Shown here: one piece after another, positions 31,034-40,252 of the stretch
Position numbering within the stretch: position 1 is the first letter of the stretch
Layout of the letters: the number at the start of each line of letters is the position of its first letter
Assembly (NCBI GenBank): GCA_910585155.1
Contig: CAJUEC010000012.1
Span: 1 to 62,349 of the forward strand
Direction of reading: 5' to 3'
DNA from: an uncultured Oscillospiraceae bacterium
GTDB taxonomy: Bacteria; Bacillota; Clostridia; Oscillospirales; Oscillospiraceae
Length of the DNA stretch: 62,349 bases
Notes under the pieces: generated by a model
The model's database searches: none
What the model saw: only the letters and a program-made list of their open reading frames with translations
Told to the model about the DNA's origin: nothing
Translations under genes and position numbers: made by a program

Positions 31034-33406
31034 GTGATGATGATGGAGGTCAAGATTGCCCTGGCGGGCAACCCGAACTGCGGCAAGACCACGCTGTTCA
31101 ACGCCCTCACCGGCTCGAACCAGTATGTGGGCAACTGGCCCGGCGTCACCGTGGAGAAGAAGGAGGGCAAGCTGAAGGGCCGCCCGGACGTGATCGTCCA
31201 GGACCTGCCGGGCATCTACTCCCTATCTCCCTACACCATGGAGGAGGTGGTGGCCCGGAACTATCTGGTGAAGGAGCGGCCCGACGCCATCCTGAACATC
31301 GTGGACGGCACCAACATCGAGCGAAACCTGTACCTCACTACCCAGCTCATTGAGCTGGGCCTGCCGGTGGTGGTGGCGGTGAACATGATCGACCTGGTGC
31401 GGAAAAACGGAGACAAGATCGACCTGGAGCGGCTGGGGAAGGCCCTGGGCTGCCAGGTGGTGGAGATCTCCGCGCTGAAAAATGAGGGTGGGCTGGACGC
31501 GGCGGAGCGGGCCACCACCCTGGCCCAGGCCCACAAGGCGGGGGAGCTGCCACATGTGTTCACCGGCAGCGTGGAGCACGCCCTGGCCCACATTGAGGAG
31601 TCCATCCAGGATCGGGTGGACGTGCAGCACCTGCGCTGGTACTCCATCAAGGTGTTTGAGCGGGATGAGAAGGTGATGGAGGAGCTGGGTATCGACGGCG
31701 GGCTCCGGGCCCATCTGGAGGAGCACATCGCCGACTGTGAGCGGGAGCTGGACGACGATGCGGAGTCCATCATCACCAACCAGCGGTACGACTACATCGG
31801 CGGGGTGGTGGCCAGGGCGGTGGTGAAAAAGTCCCCCAAGCACGCCGCCACCCTCTCGGACCGGATCGACCAGGTGGTCACCAGCCGGGTTCTGGCCCTG
31901 CCCATCTTTGTGGCGGTGATGTTCCTCATCTACGCCATCGCCATGGGGCCCTGGCCCGTGTCCGTGGGGGCGCGGCTTACCGACTGGGCCAACGACGGCC
32001 TGTTCGGCGACGGCTGGTTCGTTCCCTTCACCGCCGACACGGAGGCCTGGGAGGAGGCCCACCGGGCCTTTGAGGAGGCGGAGGCCGTCATCACCGCCTA
32101 TGAGGCGGGGGAGGGCGAGGCCTACCTCTACGACGCGGACAGCAGCGAGGTGATCACCCTGGCGGCCACGGAGGAGGCCTACCGGGCGGCGCTGGCCGTG
32201 GAGGAGCCCGCCCCCCGGGATTACGGCGCGTGGGTGCCCGGCCTGCCGGTGGTCATTGAGGCGGCGCTGGACTCCGTCCGCTGCAATGACGTGGTGAAGT
32301 CCCTGGTGCTGGACGGCATCGTGGGGGGCGTGGGGTCGGTGCTGGGCTTTGTGCCCCAGATGCTGGTGCTGTTCCTGCTGCTGGCCCTCCTGGAGGACGT
32401 GGGCTATATGTCCCGGGTGGCCTTCATCATGGACCGGCTGTTCCGGCGGTTCGGGCTGTCGGGCAAGTCCTTTATCCCCCTGCTGGTGGCCACGGGGTGC
32501 AGCGTGCCGGGGGTGATGGCCGCCCGCACCATCGACCAGGACCGGGACCGAAAGATGACCATTATGACCACCTGCTTTATCCCGTGCAGCGCGAAAATGC
32601 CCATTATTGGCCTGTTTGCCGGGGCGCTGTTCGGCAAGTCGGTGTGGGTGGCGGTGTCCGCCTACTTCATCGGCGTGGGGGCGGTGGTGGTCTCCGGGCT
32701 GATGCTGAAAAAGTTTAAGGCGTTCTCCGGCGAGCCCGCCCCCTTTGTCATGGAGCTGCCCGCCTACCACCTGCCCTCCGCCGCCAATGTGCTGCGCACC
32801 ACCGGGGACCGGGGCTGGTCCTTTGTCAAGCGGGCGGGGACGGTGATCCTGCTGTCCACCGTGGTGCTGTGGTTCCTCCAGAGCTTCGGCTTTGAGGGGG
32901 GGACCTTCGGCCTGGTGTCGGACAGTGATTTCTCCCTGCTGGCCACCGTGGGCCGCATGGTGGCGGTGGTGTTTGTGCCGCTGGGCTTTGGGAGCTGGCA
33001 GACCGCCGTGGCCACCCTGACGGGGCTCATCGCCAAGGAGGAGGTGGTGGCCACCCTCCAGGTGCTGTATCCGGGGAACCTGTATGTGAATTTGGCCGGG
33101 GTGTTCAACGGCCCGTCGGCCTACGCCTTCATGATCTTCAACCTGCTGTGCGCCCCCTGCTTTGCCGCCATCGGGGCCATCCGGCGGGAGATGAACAGCG
33201 CCCAATGGACCTGGGCGGCCATCGGGTATATGTGCGGCTTTGCCTATGTGATCTCCCTGATTGTGTACCAGCTGGGCGGGGTGCTGGCGGGTGCGGCGGA
33301 CTTCGGCCCCTTCACTGTAGCGGCGCTGGCCCTGCTGGCGGGGCTGCTGTACCTGCTGCTCCGCCCCGCGCCCAAGCCCGTCTCCGCCGGCGCAGGGGGT
33401 GTGTGA
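31034..33406 (+). CDS. feoB: ferrous iron transport protein B
   Basis: A 790-residue iron(II) permease. The N-terminal G domain has GNPNCGKTT (G1), VTVEKKEG, DLPGIYSLSPY (G3) and NMIDL (G4), followed by the helical GDI-like domain. The C-terminal membrane domain carries the two Gate segments (SRVLALPIFVAVMFLIYA and, later, ATGCSVPGVMAAR with FIPCSAKMPI). Between the first helix and the rest, residues about 332-402 form an acidic Glu/Ala-rich insert probably outside the membrane. The frame opens with GTG-ATG-ATG-ATG; AAAGG at 31027 suits the second or third codon. A Cys-rich companion gene follows three bases after the stop. Confidence 0.94.
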   Translation: MMMMEVKIALAGNPNCGKTTLFNALTGSNQYVGNWPGVTVEKKEGKLKGRPDVIVQDLPGIYSLSPYTMEEVVARNYLVKERPDAILNIVDGTNIERNLYLTTQLIELGLPVVVAVNMIDLVRKNGDKIDLERLGKALGCQVVEISALKNEGGLDAAERATTLAQAHKAGELPHVFTGSVEHALAHIEESIQDRVDVQHLRWYSIKVFERDEKVMEELGIDGGLRAHLEEHIADCERELDDDAESIITNQRYDYIGGVVARAVVKKSPKHAATLSDRIDQVVTSRVLALPIFVAVMFLIYAIAMGPWPVSVGARLTDWANDGLFGDGWFVPFTADTEAWEEAHRAFEEAEAVITAYEAGEGEAYLYDADSSEVITLAATEEAYRAALAVEEPAPRDYGAWVPGLPVVIEAALDSVRCNDVVKSLVLDGIVGGVGSVLGFVPQMLVLFLLLALLEDVGYMSRVAFIMDRLFRRFGLSGKSFIPLLVATGCSVPGVMAARTIDQDRDRKMTIMTTCFIPCSAKMPIIGLFAGALFGKSVWVAVSAYFIGVGAVVVSGLMLKKFKAFSGEPAPFVMELPAYHLPSAANVLRTTGDRGWSFVKRAGTVILLSTVVLWFLQSFGFEGGTFGLVSDSDFSLLATVGRMVAVVFVPLGFGSWQTAVATLTGLIAKEEVVATLQVLYPGNLYVNLAGVFNGPSAYAFMIFNLLCAPCFAAIGAIRREMNSAQWTWAAIGYMCGFAYVISLIVYQLGGVLAGAADFGPFTVAALALLAGLLYLLLRPAPKPVSAGAGGV

Positions 33407-33409
33407 GCC

Positions 33410-33583
33410 ATGTGGAGCTTTCTTGCGGAAAACGGGGGCACCATCCTGGTGCTGGCCGTGGTGGCGGCCGTTTTGAGCGGGGCCGCGCTGGCCATGCGCC
33501 GGGCCAGAAAGGCGGGGAAGGGCGGGTGCGGCTGTGGTTGCGCCGGGTGCCCGTCCCGGGGAATCTGCCATCCGAAGGAATGA
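33410..33583 (+). CDS. FeoB-associated Cys-rich membrane protein
   Basis: A 57-residue protein starting MWSFLAENGGTILVLAVVAA. One transmembrane helix (residues about 10-29) is followed by a basic stretch and a Cys-rich tail, KGGCGCGCAGCPSRGIC, with five cysteines. This matches the short FeoB-associated Cys-rich family (FeoC-like in position) of Clostridia. Its start lies three bases after the feoB stop codon and a terminator follows at once, so it closes the feo operon. It may bind iron or a [Fe-S] cluster to tune FeoB. Confidence 0.85.
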   Translation: MWSFLAENGGTILVLAVVAAVLSGAALAMRRARKAGKGGCGCGCAGCPSRGICHPKE

Positions 33584-33584
33584 G

Positions 33585-33618
33585 AAACGGCCCGGAAGCG
33601 AGGCTTCCGGGCCGTTTT
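33585..33618 (+). terminator. intrinsic terminator of the feo operon
   Basis: A 15-bp stem, AAACGGCCCGGAAGC-GAG-GCTTCCGGGCCGTTT, ending in TTTT. It lies between convergent genes and could also serve the minus strand, where the AAA side gives a short U-tract. Confidence 0.9.
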
Positions 33619-33633
33619 GCCGTCTGATGCAGG

Positions 33634-34944
33634 TTATCGCTCACATTTCCAATAGGCCACGCTGTAGGGGGGCAGCTCGCTGCCGCCGCCGAAGTCGTGG
33701 GTCTGGCCGGTGAGCAGGTCCACCGCCTGGCCGCACCCGGCGTCGAAGTGGGCGGTGTAGGGCTGGCTGTCGGCGTTCACCGCCACCAGCACCCGCTCAT
33801 TATCCGTGCGGCGCTGGAAAATGGCCTGCTTGTTGGTGAGCACCAGGTCCGTGAAATCGCCCCAGCACAGGGCCTCGCTCTCCCTGTGGGCCTTTGCCAT
33901 GGCGGCGATGGTATCGGTGAGATCGGTCCACTCCGGCCCGCCGAAGCAGGGCCGCAGGCCGTCGTCCCCGTGGGCCTTGTCGCCCAGAGCCCCCCACTCG
34001 CTGCCGTAGTACAGGCAGGGGATGCCGGGCATGCCGAACAGCACCCCGTACAGCAGGGGCAGGTGGGCCGGGTTCTGGAGGATGGACGCCACACGGGTGA
34101 CGTCGTGGTTGTCGGCGAAGCACAGTAGGTGCTTTCCCTTGTACAGCGTCCACTGCTCCGGGCCGAACTGCCGCTTGAGGGAGTGGACGATCTCAAACAG
34201 GTTCATGGAGTTGAAGCTGGAGTACAGCCCCTTGTAGCACTCGTAATTGGTGCAGGAGTGGAGCATCTCGCCGTTGACCCACTGGTTGTAATCCCCGTGG
34301 AGGGTCTCGCCCACCAGGAAGAATTCCGGCTTCAGCCCGTCGCAGAAGGCGCGCAGGCGGCGCAGGAAGTCCTTGTCCAGGCAATATGCCACATCCAGCC
34401 GCAGCCCGTCAATATCGAACTCGTCCACCCAGAACTTCACTGTGTCCAGCAGGTAGTCCACCACCGCGGGGTTGCGGAGGTTGAGCTTCACCAGCTCGAA
34501 GTGGCCCTCCCAGCCCTCGTACCAGAAGCCGTCGTTGTAGTTGGAATTGCCGTCGAAGCTGATGTGGAACCAGTCCTTATAGGGGGAATCCCACTTTTTC
34601 TCCTGCACGTCCCGGAAGGCCCAGAAGCCCCGGCCCACGTGGTTGAACACCCCGTCCAGCACCACCCGGATGCCGTGGGCGTGGAGGGTTTTGCACACCT
34701 GGGCGAACTCCTGGTTGGTGCCCAGGCGGCAGTCAATTTTCCGGTAGTCTCGGGTGTCGTACCCGTGGCGGTCGCTCTCGAAGATGGGGCACAGGTAGAG
34801 CGCGTCCGCGCCCAGCTTTTGGATGTGCTCCGCCCAGTCCCCGATCTTGCCGATGCGGCTGGCCGGGGCGCCGTCGTTGTCCCGGGGGGCTCCGCAGAAG
34901 CCCAGGGGATAGATCTGATAAAATACGCTGCGTTCGGCCCACAT
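33634..34944 (-). CDS. GH13 alpha-amylase family protein
   Basis: A 436-residue (beta/alpha)8-barrel enzyme. Conserved region I is DGVFNHVG, region II GLRLDVAYCL (nucleophile Asp), region III LVGETLHGDY (acid/base Glu) and region IV FADNHDVTR (third Asp). YEGWEGHFELVKLNLRNP is typical of cyclomaltodextrinase/neopullulanase-like subgroups. It has no signal peptide, so it should act on imported alpha-glucans in the cytoplasm. The ATG at 34944 has AGAAAGGAAG upstream; an in-frame Met at 34998 lacks a ribosome site. It lies 89 bases after the DUF305 gene and might be cotranscribed with it. Confidence 0.88.
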   Translation of the reverse strand: MWAERSVFYQIYPLGFCGAPRDNDGAPASRIGKIGDWAEHIQKLGADALYLCPIFESDRHGYDTRDYRKIDCRLGTNQEFAQVCKTLHAHGIRVVLDGVFNHVGRGFWAFRDVQEKKWDSPYKDWFHISFDGNSNYNDGFWYEGWEGHFELVKLNLRNPAVVDYLLDTVKFWVDEFDIDGLRLDVAYCLDKDFLRRLRAFCDGLKPEFFLVGETLHGDYNQWVNGEMLHSCTNYECYKGLYSSFNSMNLFEIVHSLKRQFGPEQWTLYKGKHLLCFADNHDVTRVASILQNPAHLPLLYGVLFGMPGIPCLYYGSEWGALGDKAHGDDGLRPCFGGPEWTDLTDTIAAMAKAHRESEALCWGDFTDLVLTNKQAIFQRRTDNERVLVAVNADSQPYTAHFDAGCGQAVDLLTGQTHDFGGGSELPPYSVAYWKCER

Positions 34945-35033
34945 GGGCGTCACTTCCTTTCTCTGACGGCCATTCATAGCGGCGCTGGCCGTGAGCAATC
35001 AGTATAACAGAAATGGAGGAAAAAAGCAAGCCG

Positions 35034-35609
35034 TTATCCCTGGCACCGGGAGGCGCGCAGGAGGGAGCGCATTTGGGCGATGTCCTGCCGCTGCCGGACG
35101 GCGATGGCGCGCAGGAGGGGGACCAGCTCGGTGCAGACGTCATATTTCAGCGCGTTTTCCGCCATGCGGACGGCCCCCTGGTGGTGTGGGATCATCTGTT
35201 GCAGAAAGACGGCGGCTCTGGCGTTGTTTTCCGGTGCGGAGCCCATTTTGGCGTACATCTCCCGGTAGATGAGGTCCATCCGACGCTGGCACAGGCGCAG
35301 GTCGGCGGTGGGGTTGGCCAGCTGGCTGCCGGCGGGCAGGGCGGCCTCCATCTGGGCAATCTCCCGGGTCTGCTGGTCAATGACGCGCTGGGCGAAGCGC
35401 TGGACGGGCTGGCTGGGGTGAAAGCGCAGGATGTTTTGGGACATCTGGATGGCGGCCCGGCGGTGGGGGATCATCTGGACGATGAAGTTGTGGGAGATGC
35501 TTTGGGTGAGGCCGGCGGTGGTCATGCTCTGGATCATTTCGTCCAGAATCTGGTAAAAGCAGCATAAGTAGGTTTTGGAGTCCTCACTGAGCAGACAGGT
35601 GTTTTTCAT
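35034..35609 (-). CDS. DUF305 protein, duplicated ferritin-like helical domain
   Basis: A 191-residue all-helical protein with two copies of the DUF305 signature: FIVQMIPHRRAAIQMSQNIL in the first half and FLQQMIPHHQGAVRMAENAL in the second. The His/Met-rich motifs suggest a metal- or copper-linked role, as proposed for the family. No signal peptide is evident; several cysteines occur near the N-terminus (TYLCCFYQ). AGGAGGG precedes the ATG. A weak promoter-like TTGAAC-19-TAGAAT is seen on the minus strand at 35631-35661, next to the upstream terminator. Confidence 0.82.
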   Translation of the reverse strand: MKNTCLLSEDSKTYLCCFYQILDEMIQSMTTAGLTQSISHNFIVQMIPHRRAAIQMSQNILRFHPSQPVQRFAQRVIDQQTREIAQMEAALPAGSQLANPTADLRLCQRRMDLIYREMYAKMGSAPENNARAAVFLQQMIPHHQGAVRMAENALKYDVCTELVPLLRAIAVRQRQDIAQMRSLLRASRCQG

Positions 35610-35659
35610 GATTTGCCCTCCTTTGCCCCCATTCTATGAGGGAAAAGAGGGAGGCGTTC

Positions 35660-35691
35660 AAAAAAAGCGGCGGCCCGTTTTGGGCCGCCGC
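35660..35691 (-). terminator. intrinsic terminator of the MATE gene
   Basis: On the minus strand a perfect 10-bp GC stem (GCGGCGGCCC and complement) with an AAAAC loop is followed by seven T residues, six bases after the MATE stop codon. Confidence 0.94.
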
Positions 35692-35697
35692 CTTGCG

Positions 35698-37077
35698 CTA
35701 CAGGTGTTCTTTTCCGATGTCAAAGGCGTGGAGCCAGTCCGATTTCAGCAGGAACAGCAGGAACACCACCGAGCTGAGGGACCAGGTGAGGGGATAGGCC
35801 CAGGAGATGGTCTGAAACACGGGGAACACCTGGGTGGCCAGGGTGACATAGGTCACTCGGACGCAGCACCAGAAGGCCAGCATGGTGACCATGGGCACAA
35901 AGGACTTGCCGCACCCCCGCAGCACGCCGGCGGAGCAGTGGGAGAAGGCCAGCAGGCAGAAGAAGGGGGCCACCACCCGGGCCTGGATGGCGCCGAACTG
36001 GATGGCCTGGGGCTCATCCACGAAAAAGCGCAGGGCGGGAGGGGCGGCAAAGAGGAAGATCACCCCGACGATCTCCGCCAGCGCCATGCTGGATAGTATG
36101 CCGAACAGCGCGCCCTTTTTGGCCCGGTCGTACTGCCGCGCCCCCAGGTTCTGGCTGATGAAGGTGGGCAGGGACATGGACATGGCCGTGATGGGCAGGA
36201 AGACCAGCCCCTCGATCTTGGCGTAGGCCCCGTGGCCGGACATGGCGAACTCGCCGAAGGAGTTGATGTTGCTCTGCACCACCAGATTGCCCACGCTGAT
36301 GACCGCGTTCTGCACGCCGGTGGGCAGGCCCTGGCGGACCACCTGGGAGAGGATGCTGGGATAGAAGCGCAGCTTGCGGAAATCCAGCCGGGTGTAATCC
36401 TTCAGATGGCACATCCGCCACAGGCACAGCAGGAAGCTGATCCCCTGGGTGAGAACGGTGGCGACGGCCGCCCCCGCCACGCCCCAGTGGAACCCGGCCA
36501 CAAACAGCAGGTCCAGCGCCATGTTCAGGATGGAGGAGAGGATGAGGTAGTACAGGGGGTGGAGGCTGTCCCCCAGGGAGCGCATGATGGCCATGCAGAT
36601 GTTGTAGAGGATGACGGTGAACACCCCGCCGAAGTAGATGCGGAAATAGGTCAGGGAGTAGGGGAGCACCGACTCCGGGGTGTTCATGATCTGGAGCAGC
36701 TGGGGCACCAGCAGCAGGCCCACCACCGTGGACAGCACCGAGGCGATGATGCCGAAGAGAAAGTTGGTGTGAATGGCCCGAACCACATTTTCCTCGTCCT
36801 TGGCGCCGAAGTACCGGGAGATGATGACGCCGCCGCCGATGGCGATGCCGTTGAAAAAGCCGATGACCAGGAAGGTGAGGCTGCCGCCGGAGCTGACGGC
36901 GGCAAAGGCGCCGTTGTCGGCGAAGTTGCCCAGCACCCAGGCGTCCGCCATGTTGTAGAGCTGCTGAAGCAGCTGGCCCAAAAACAGCGGCAGGGCAAAG
37001 GAGAGGATGCCCGGGATGATGGGGCCCTCAGTCAGCGACGGGTTCTGCCGGCCCGGATGGCCCTTGAAAATGGACAT
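35698..37077 (-). CDS. MATE family efflux transporter
   Basis: A 459-residue carrier with about twelve helices. The N-terminus MSIFKGHPGRQNPSLTEG-like leads into PLFLGQLLQQLYNMADAWVLGNF, the hallmark first helix of the DinF/NorM-type MATE group, and GLPTGVQNAVISVGNLVVQ starts the second half. It exports drugs or metabolites using a sodium or proton gradient. The start at 37077 follows GCGAGGAATG; the longer frame to 37131 runs into the promoter. It is a single-gene unit with its own promoter and terminator. Confidence 0.9.
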   Translation of the reverse strand: MSIFKGHPGRQNPSLTEGPIIPGILSFALPLFLGQLLQQLYNMADAWVLGNFADNGAFAAVSSGGSLTFLVIGFFNGIAIGGGVIISRYFGAKDEENVVRAIHTNFLFGIIASVLSTVVGLLLVPQLLQIMNTPESVLPYSLTYFRIYFGGVFTVILYNICMAIMRSLGDSLHPLYYLILSSILNMALDLLFVAGFHWGVAGAAVATVLTQGISFLLCLWRMCHLKDYTRLDFRKLRFYPSILSQVVRQGLPTGVQNAVISVGNLVVQSNINSFGEFAMSGHGAYAKIEGLVFLPITAMSMSLPTFISQNLGARQYDRAKKGALFGILSSMALAEIVGVIFLFAAPPALRFFVDEPQAIQFGAIQARVVAPFFCLLAFSHCSAGVLRGCGKSFVPMVTMLAFWCCVRVTYVTLATQVFPVFQTISWAYPLTWSLSSVVFLLFLLKSDWLHAFDIGKEHL

Positions 37078-37121
37078 GATTACATTCCTCGCTTCAGTGT
37101 GATGGGATGCGCGTAAATCCC

Positions 37122-37150
37122 AGCATAGCACGAGGATATGGGCCCGTCAA
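37122..37150 (-). promoter_or_regulatory. sigma-A promoter of the MATE gene
   Basis: Minus strand TTGACG, 17-base spacer, TATGCT, about 45 bases before the MATE start codon. Confidence 0.78.
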
Positions 37151-37172
37151 GAGCAAACCGGGAAAAAGGCGG

Positions 37173-37216
37173 AAAATGTCCGCCTATCGCGAATGGTACG
37201 CCATAGGCGGACATTT
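37173..37216 (-). terminator. hairpin terminator of the BceAB-like operon
   Basis: AAATGTCCGCCTAT at 37174-37187 pairs perfectly with ATAGGCGGACATTT at 37203-37216. On the minus strand the stem ends in TTTT and lies 27 bases after the permease stop codon. Confidence 0.75.
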
Positions 37217-37243
37217 GGGGGCGTTTGGAAGAGGGACCCGGGC

Positions 37244-39286
37244 TCAGCGGACAATTTTGTAGTAGGTGCGGGCGGTGAGCAGGTACACCAGAGCGTACAC
37301 CGCCAGGAAGGCCAGCAGGGTCCCCCCGGTGCACAGGGCCACCGTCATCACGTTGCGCACGCCGAACATGGTGAGCATGCGGGCCACCAGGTTGAAGTCG
37401 AACAGGATGTGGACGGCGGCCACCGCGATGGGCAGGAAGAACACGGTGAGCACCTGGCTGCGGATGGAGGAGCGCACCTCCCGCTGGCTCAGGCCCACCT
37501 TGCGCATGATCTCAAAGCGGCCCTGGTCCTCGTAGCCCTCGGACACCTGCTTGTAGTAGATGATGAGCACCGTGGCCATGAGGAAGATCACCCCCAGGAT
37601 GATGCCCAGGAAGAGGAAGCCGCCCGCCATGGAATAGCCGTCCACCGACATCTCGGCGCGGCTGTCCACCCGCCAGGATTCCCAGCTCCCGGTGCCGTCA
37701 AAGAAGTGTTCGTCTGTGATGACGGCGTCCGACCAAGCGTCCACCAGCGCCAGCTCCGCCTCATTGGAGCAGTCCAGCTCCGCCAGTACCAAGGTATAGG
37801 AACGGGTAAACTCATGTCCCACAAAATCCCACAGAGCGGCACGGTCGGCCTCATCTGCCGTCACCAGGCAGACCGGCTCGGTCATGTTGGCGGTGACAGA
37901 GAACATGGATAGGGCGGGCAGGGCCTGGGTAATAGTGAAAGAAGACAGGGTAGTATCCAAGTCGGCGTAGTAGAAGAAGGTCAACGGTCCAGGGGCTGGT
38001 CCCGCACCGCATACCGCCAGCTCACCGGAGGAGAGGAGAGGGGCGGGCTGTCCTGACAGCCCCGCATAGTCGGCCGCAGTGAGGACAAAAAGGGTGCGGT
38101 TAGCGGTGTTATCGTTGCTGGTGGAGGTGAGATAACCAGGCTTGGCTCCGGGAAACTCGTCCCCCTGAATCTCGGTGACACCCACTTGCATATATTGACC
38201 CACCCGCAGGCTGGTGACGGGGACATCGTGTTCGTCCGCAAATCGCTGAGCCAGCGCCGCCGCGCCCTCCAGGTTGGGATTTTGTCCCTGGGCGGGGTCA
38301 AACCGAATGCTCATGTTCAGGCTGGCGGGGTACTGGGCGGCGATGAGCTCCCCCTGCCCCAGGTAGAGGGCCAGGGTGCCCGAGAGCATCACCATCACCA
38401 TGGTGGACAGAATGCAGATATTGGCCAGCCCCACGGCGTTGCGCTTCATCCGGTAGAGCATCCCGGATATGCCGATGAAGTGGCCGGTCTGGTAGTAGAA
38501 GCCCCTGTTTTTCCGCAGGATTTTCAGCAGGGCGATGCTCCCGGCGGTGAACAGGCAGTAGGTACCGATGATGACCAGAATTACCGCCAGGAAGTAGAAG
38601 GCCATGGCAAGGGCGGGGTCCTTGGTGGTGACGGCGATGAAGTAGCCCGCCCCCAGGCACAGCGCCCCGATCACCGCCATCAGCCAGCGGGTTTTGGGCT
38701 CCTTCTCCCCCACGCTGCCGCCGCGGAGCAGCTCAATAGGGTTGGACACCCGAACCCGGAACAGGTTGAGCAGCAGTGCCGCCCCCAGCAGAGCCCCGAA
38801 AAACATGGCGGTGGTGACCATGGCGGGCAGGGAGAGGGAGGAGTGGAAGGGGATGGAGAATTGCAGCAGCCGGACCAGGGCGATGGTGGACAGCTTGTGG
38901 AAGGCGATTCCCAGCACCAGTCCGCCCCCGATGCCCAGGACGGCGGTAAACAGGCTCTCCCAGCACTGGATCCATGCGATGTTCCCCTTGCCCATGCCCA
39001 GAATGTTGTACAGGCCCAGCTCCTTTTTCCGCTGCTTCATCAGAAAGCTGTTGATGTACAGCAGCAGCACGGCGGACAGGATGCCCGCCACGAACATGCC
39101 GATGGTCATCATGACCTGGACATAGGCAAACCCCCGCATATTCAGCACGCCGGGGTCGGCGCACAGGGCGGACATGACGTAGAAGGCGGCGGTGAGCCCC
39201 GCCAGGGCCAGCAGGTAGGGGACGAAAAACCGGCGGTTCTGCCGCATCCCCTGGGCGGCCAGCTTGGGATAGAGGCCGTTACGCAC
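37244..39286 (-). CDS. FtsX-like ABC transporter permease (BceB type)
   Basis: A 680-residue membrane protein with about ten helices: one at residues 25-45, a cluster around 50-320, a large extracytoplasmic domain (about residues 320-530) and three C-terminal helices. This is the layout of BceB-type permeases that detect and remove cell-wall-active peptide antibiotics. GMGKGNIAWIQCWESLF and the C-terminal FEIMRKVGLSQREVRSSIRSQ are family motifs. The start is probably GTG at 39286, with GGAGG eight bases upstream; a GTG three codons earlier overlaps that site. The gene overlaps the ATPase by eight bases. No BceRS two-component system is adjacent. Confidence 0.88.
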   Translation of the reverse strand: MRNGLYPKLAAQGMRQNRRFFVPYLLALAGLTAAFYVMSALCADPGVLNMRGFAYVQVMMTIGMFVAGILSAVLLLYINSFLMKQRKKELGLYNILGMGKGNIAWIQCWESLFTAVLGIGGGLVLGIAFHKLSTIALVRLLQFSIPFHSSLSLPAMVTTAMFFGALLGAALLLNLFRVRVSNPIELLRGGSVGEKEPKTRWLMAVIGALCLGAGYFIAVTTKDPALAMAFYFLAVILVIIGTYCLFTAGSIALLKILRKNRGFYYQTGHFIGISGMLYRMKRNAVGLANICILSTMVMVMLSGTLALYLGQGELIAAQYPASLNMSIRFDPAQGQNPNLEGAAALAQRFADEHDVPVTSLRVGQYMQVGVTEIQGDEFPGAKPGYLTSTSNDNTANRTLFVLTAADYAGLSGQPAPLLSSGELAVCGAGPAPGPLTFFYYADLDTTLSSFTITQALPALSMFSVTANMTEPVCLVTADEADRAALWDFVGHEFTRSYTLVLAELDCSNEAELALVDAWSDAVITDEHFFDGTGSWESWRVDSRAEMSVDGYSMAGGFLFLGIILGVIFLMATVLIIYYKQVSEGYEDQGRFEIMRKVGLSQREVRSSIRSQVLTVFFLPIAVAAVHILFDFNLVARMLTMFGVRNVMTVALCTGGTLLAFLAVYALVYLLTARTYYKIVR

Positions 39287-40046
39287 GCTTCTCACCTCCG
39301 TCGGTGAGCCGGGTGAGGGTCTCGGTGATGAGCCGGTACATCTGGCCGTCGGTGCGGTTCTCCCGGTAGAGCTGGTGGTACACCCGGCCGTCCCGGATGA
39401 ACAGCACCCGGCCCGCCCGGCTGGCGGCGGCGGTGGAGTGGGTGACCATGAGCACCGTCTGGCCGGTAGCGTTGATCTTGGTGAACAGGTCCATCAGGCC
39501 GTCCGCCGCCCGGGAGTCCAGCGCGCCGGTGGGCTCGTCGGCCAGGACGATCTGGGGCTGGGTGATGAGGGCCCGGGCCACGGCGCACCGCTGCTTCTGC
39601 CCGCCGGACACCTCATAGGGGTATTTGTCCAGCAGGGGCTCGATGCCCAAGGTCTGGGCCAGGGGGGTGAGGCGGCGCTTCATCTCCGGGTACTTTTTTC
39701 CCGCCAGCACCAGGGGGAGGAGGATGTTGTCCCGCAGGGAGAAGGTGTCCAGCAGGTTGAAGTCCTGGAACACAAAGCCCAGGTTGTCCCGGCGGAAGGA
39801 GGCCAGCGCCTTCTCCTTCACCGCGGTGAGGTCCCGGCCCGCCAGCAGCACCGACCCGGCGGTGGGCTGGTCCAGGGCCGCCAGGATGTTCAGCAGGGTG
39901 GTCTTGCCTGAGCCGGACTCGCCCATGATGGCCACGTACTCCCCCTGTTCCACGTCAAAGGAGACATCGGCCAGGGCCTCCACCTTCTGGCCGCCGAAGC
40001 GGGTGGAGTAGACTTTTTTCACATGATTGACTTCGAGAATGGGCAT
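39279..40046 (-). CDS. ABC transporter ATP-binding protein (BceA type)
   Basis: A 255-residue ATPase of the MacB/LolD/BceA group: Walker A GESGSGKTT, Q-loop FQDFNLLDTFS, signature VSGGQKQRCAVARAL, Walker B IVLADEPTGALDS and H-loop VTHS. It pairs with the permease directly downstream, with which it overlaps by eight bases. GGAGG eight bases before the ATG supports the start. It has an unusually long leader of about 200 bases that contains a repeat-like hairpin region and, at the 5' end, a palindromic operator candidate. Confidence 0.93.
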   Translation of the reverse strand: MPILEVNHVKKVYSTRFGGQKVEALADVSFDVEQGEYVAIMGESGSGKTTLLNILAALDQPTAGSVLLAGRDLTAVKEKALASFRRDNLGFVFQDFNLLDTFSLRDNILLPLVLAGKKYPEMKRRLTPLAQTLGIEPLLDKYPYEVSGGQKQRCAVARALITQPQIVLADEPTGALDSRAADGLMDLFTKINATGQTVLMVTHSTAAASRAGRVLFIRDGRVYHQLYRENRTDGQMYRLITETLTRLTDGGEKRA

Positions 40047-40135
40047 ATGGATTACCTCCTAAAAGATTGGGGCTCACGGCTCCGCCGCGCGCTGTCACGC
40101 TGCGAAGCGGTCAGGTTCTCGCCTTCGGCTCGGTC

Positions 40136-40168
40136 GGCGATGAACGTTTGCCACCGGCAAACATCGCC
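40136..40168. other. long hairpin in the leader of the BceAB-like operon
   Basis: GGCGAT-GAAC-GTTTGCC-ACC-GGCAAAC-ATCGCC forms a stem with one bulge. It lies in 40075-40225, a 150-base stretch full of TCGGC/GCTCGG-like short repeats and without a gene. It separates the ATPase ribosome site from the promoter and may be an inserted repeat or a regulatory leader. Confidence 0.5.
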
Positions 40169-40227
40169 GCTCGGTCGCTTTCGCTGCGTTCCATCCGCGC
40201 TGCTCACGACGGCTCCGCGCTTCTGGA

Positions 40228-40250
40228 CTGTACTATCTGTGTCGGTACAG
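40228..40250. promoter_or_regulatory. palindromic repressor-site candidate for the BceAB-like operon
   Basis: CTGTAC-N11-GTACAG is a 23-bp dyad immediately downstream of the -10 element and over the predicted transcript start. The GTAC-containing half-sites recall operators of YtrA-type GntR repressors that control ABC operons, but no such regulator is adjacent. Confidence 0.5.
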
Positions 40251-40252
40251 AG

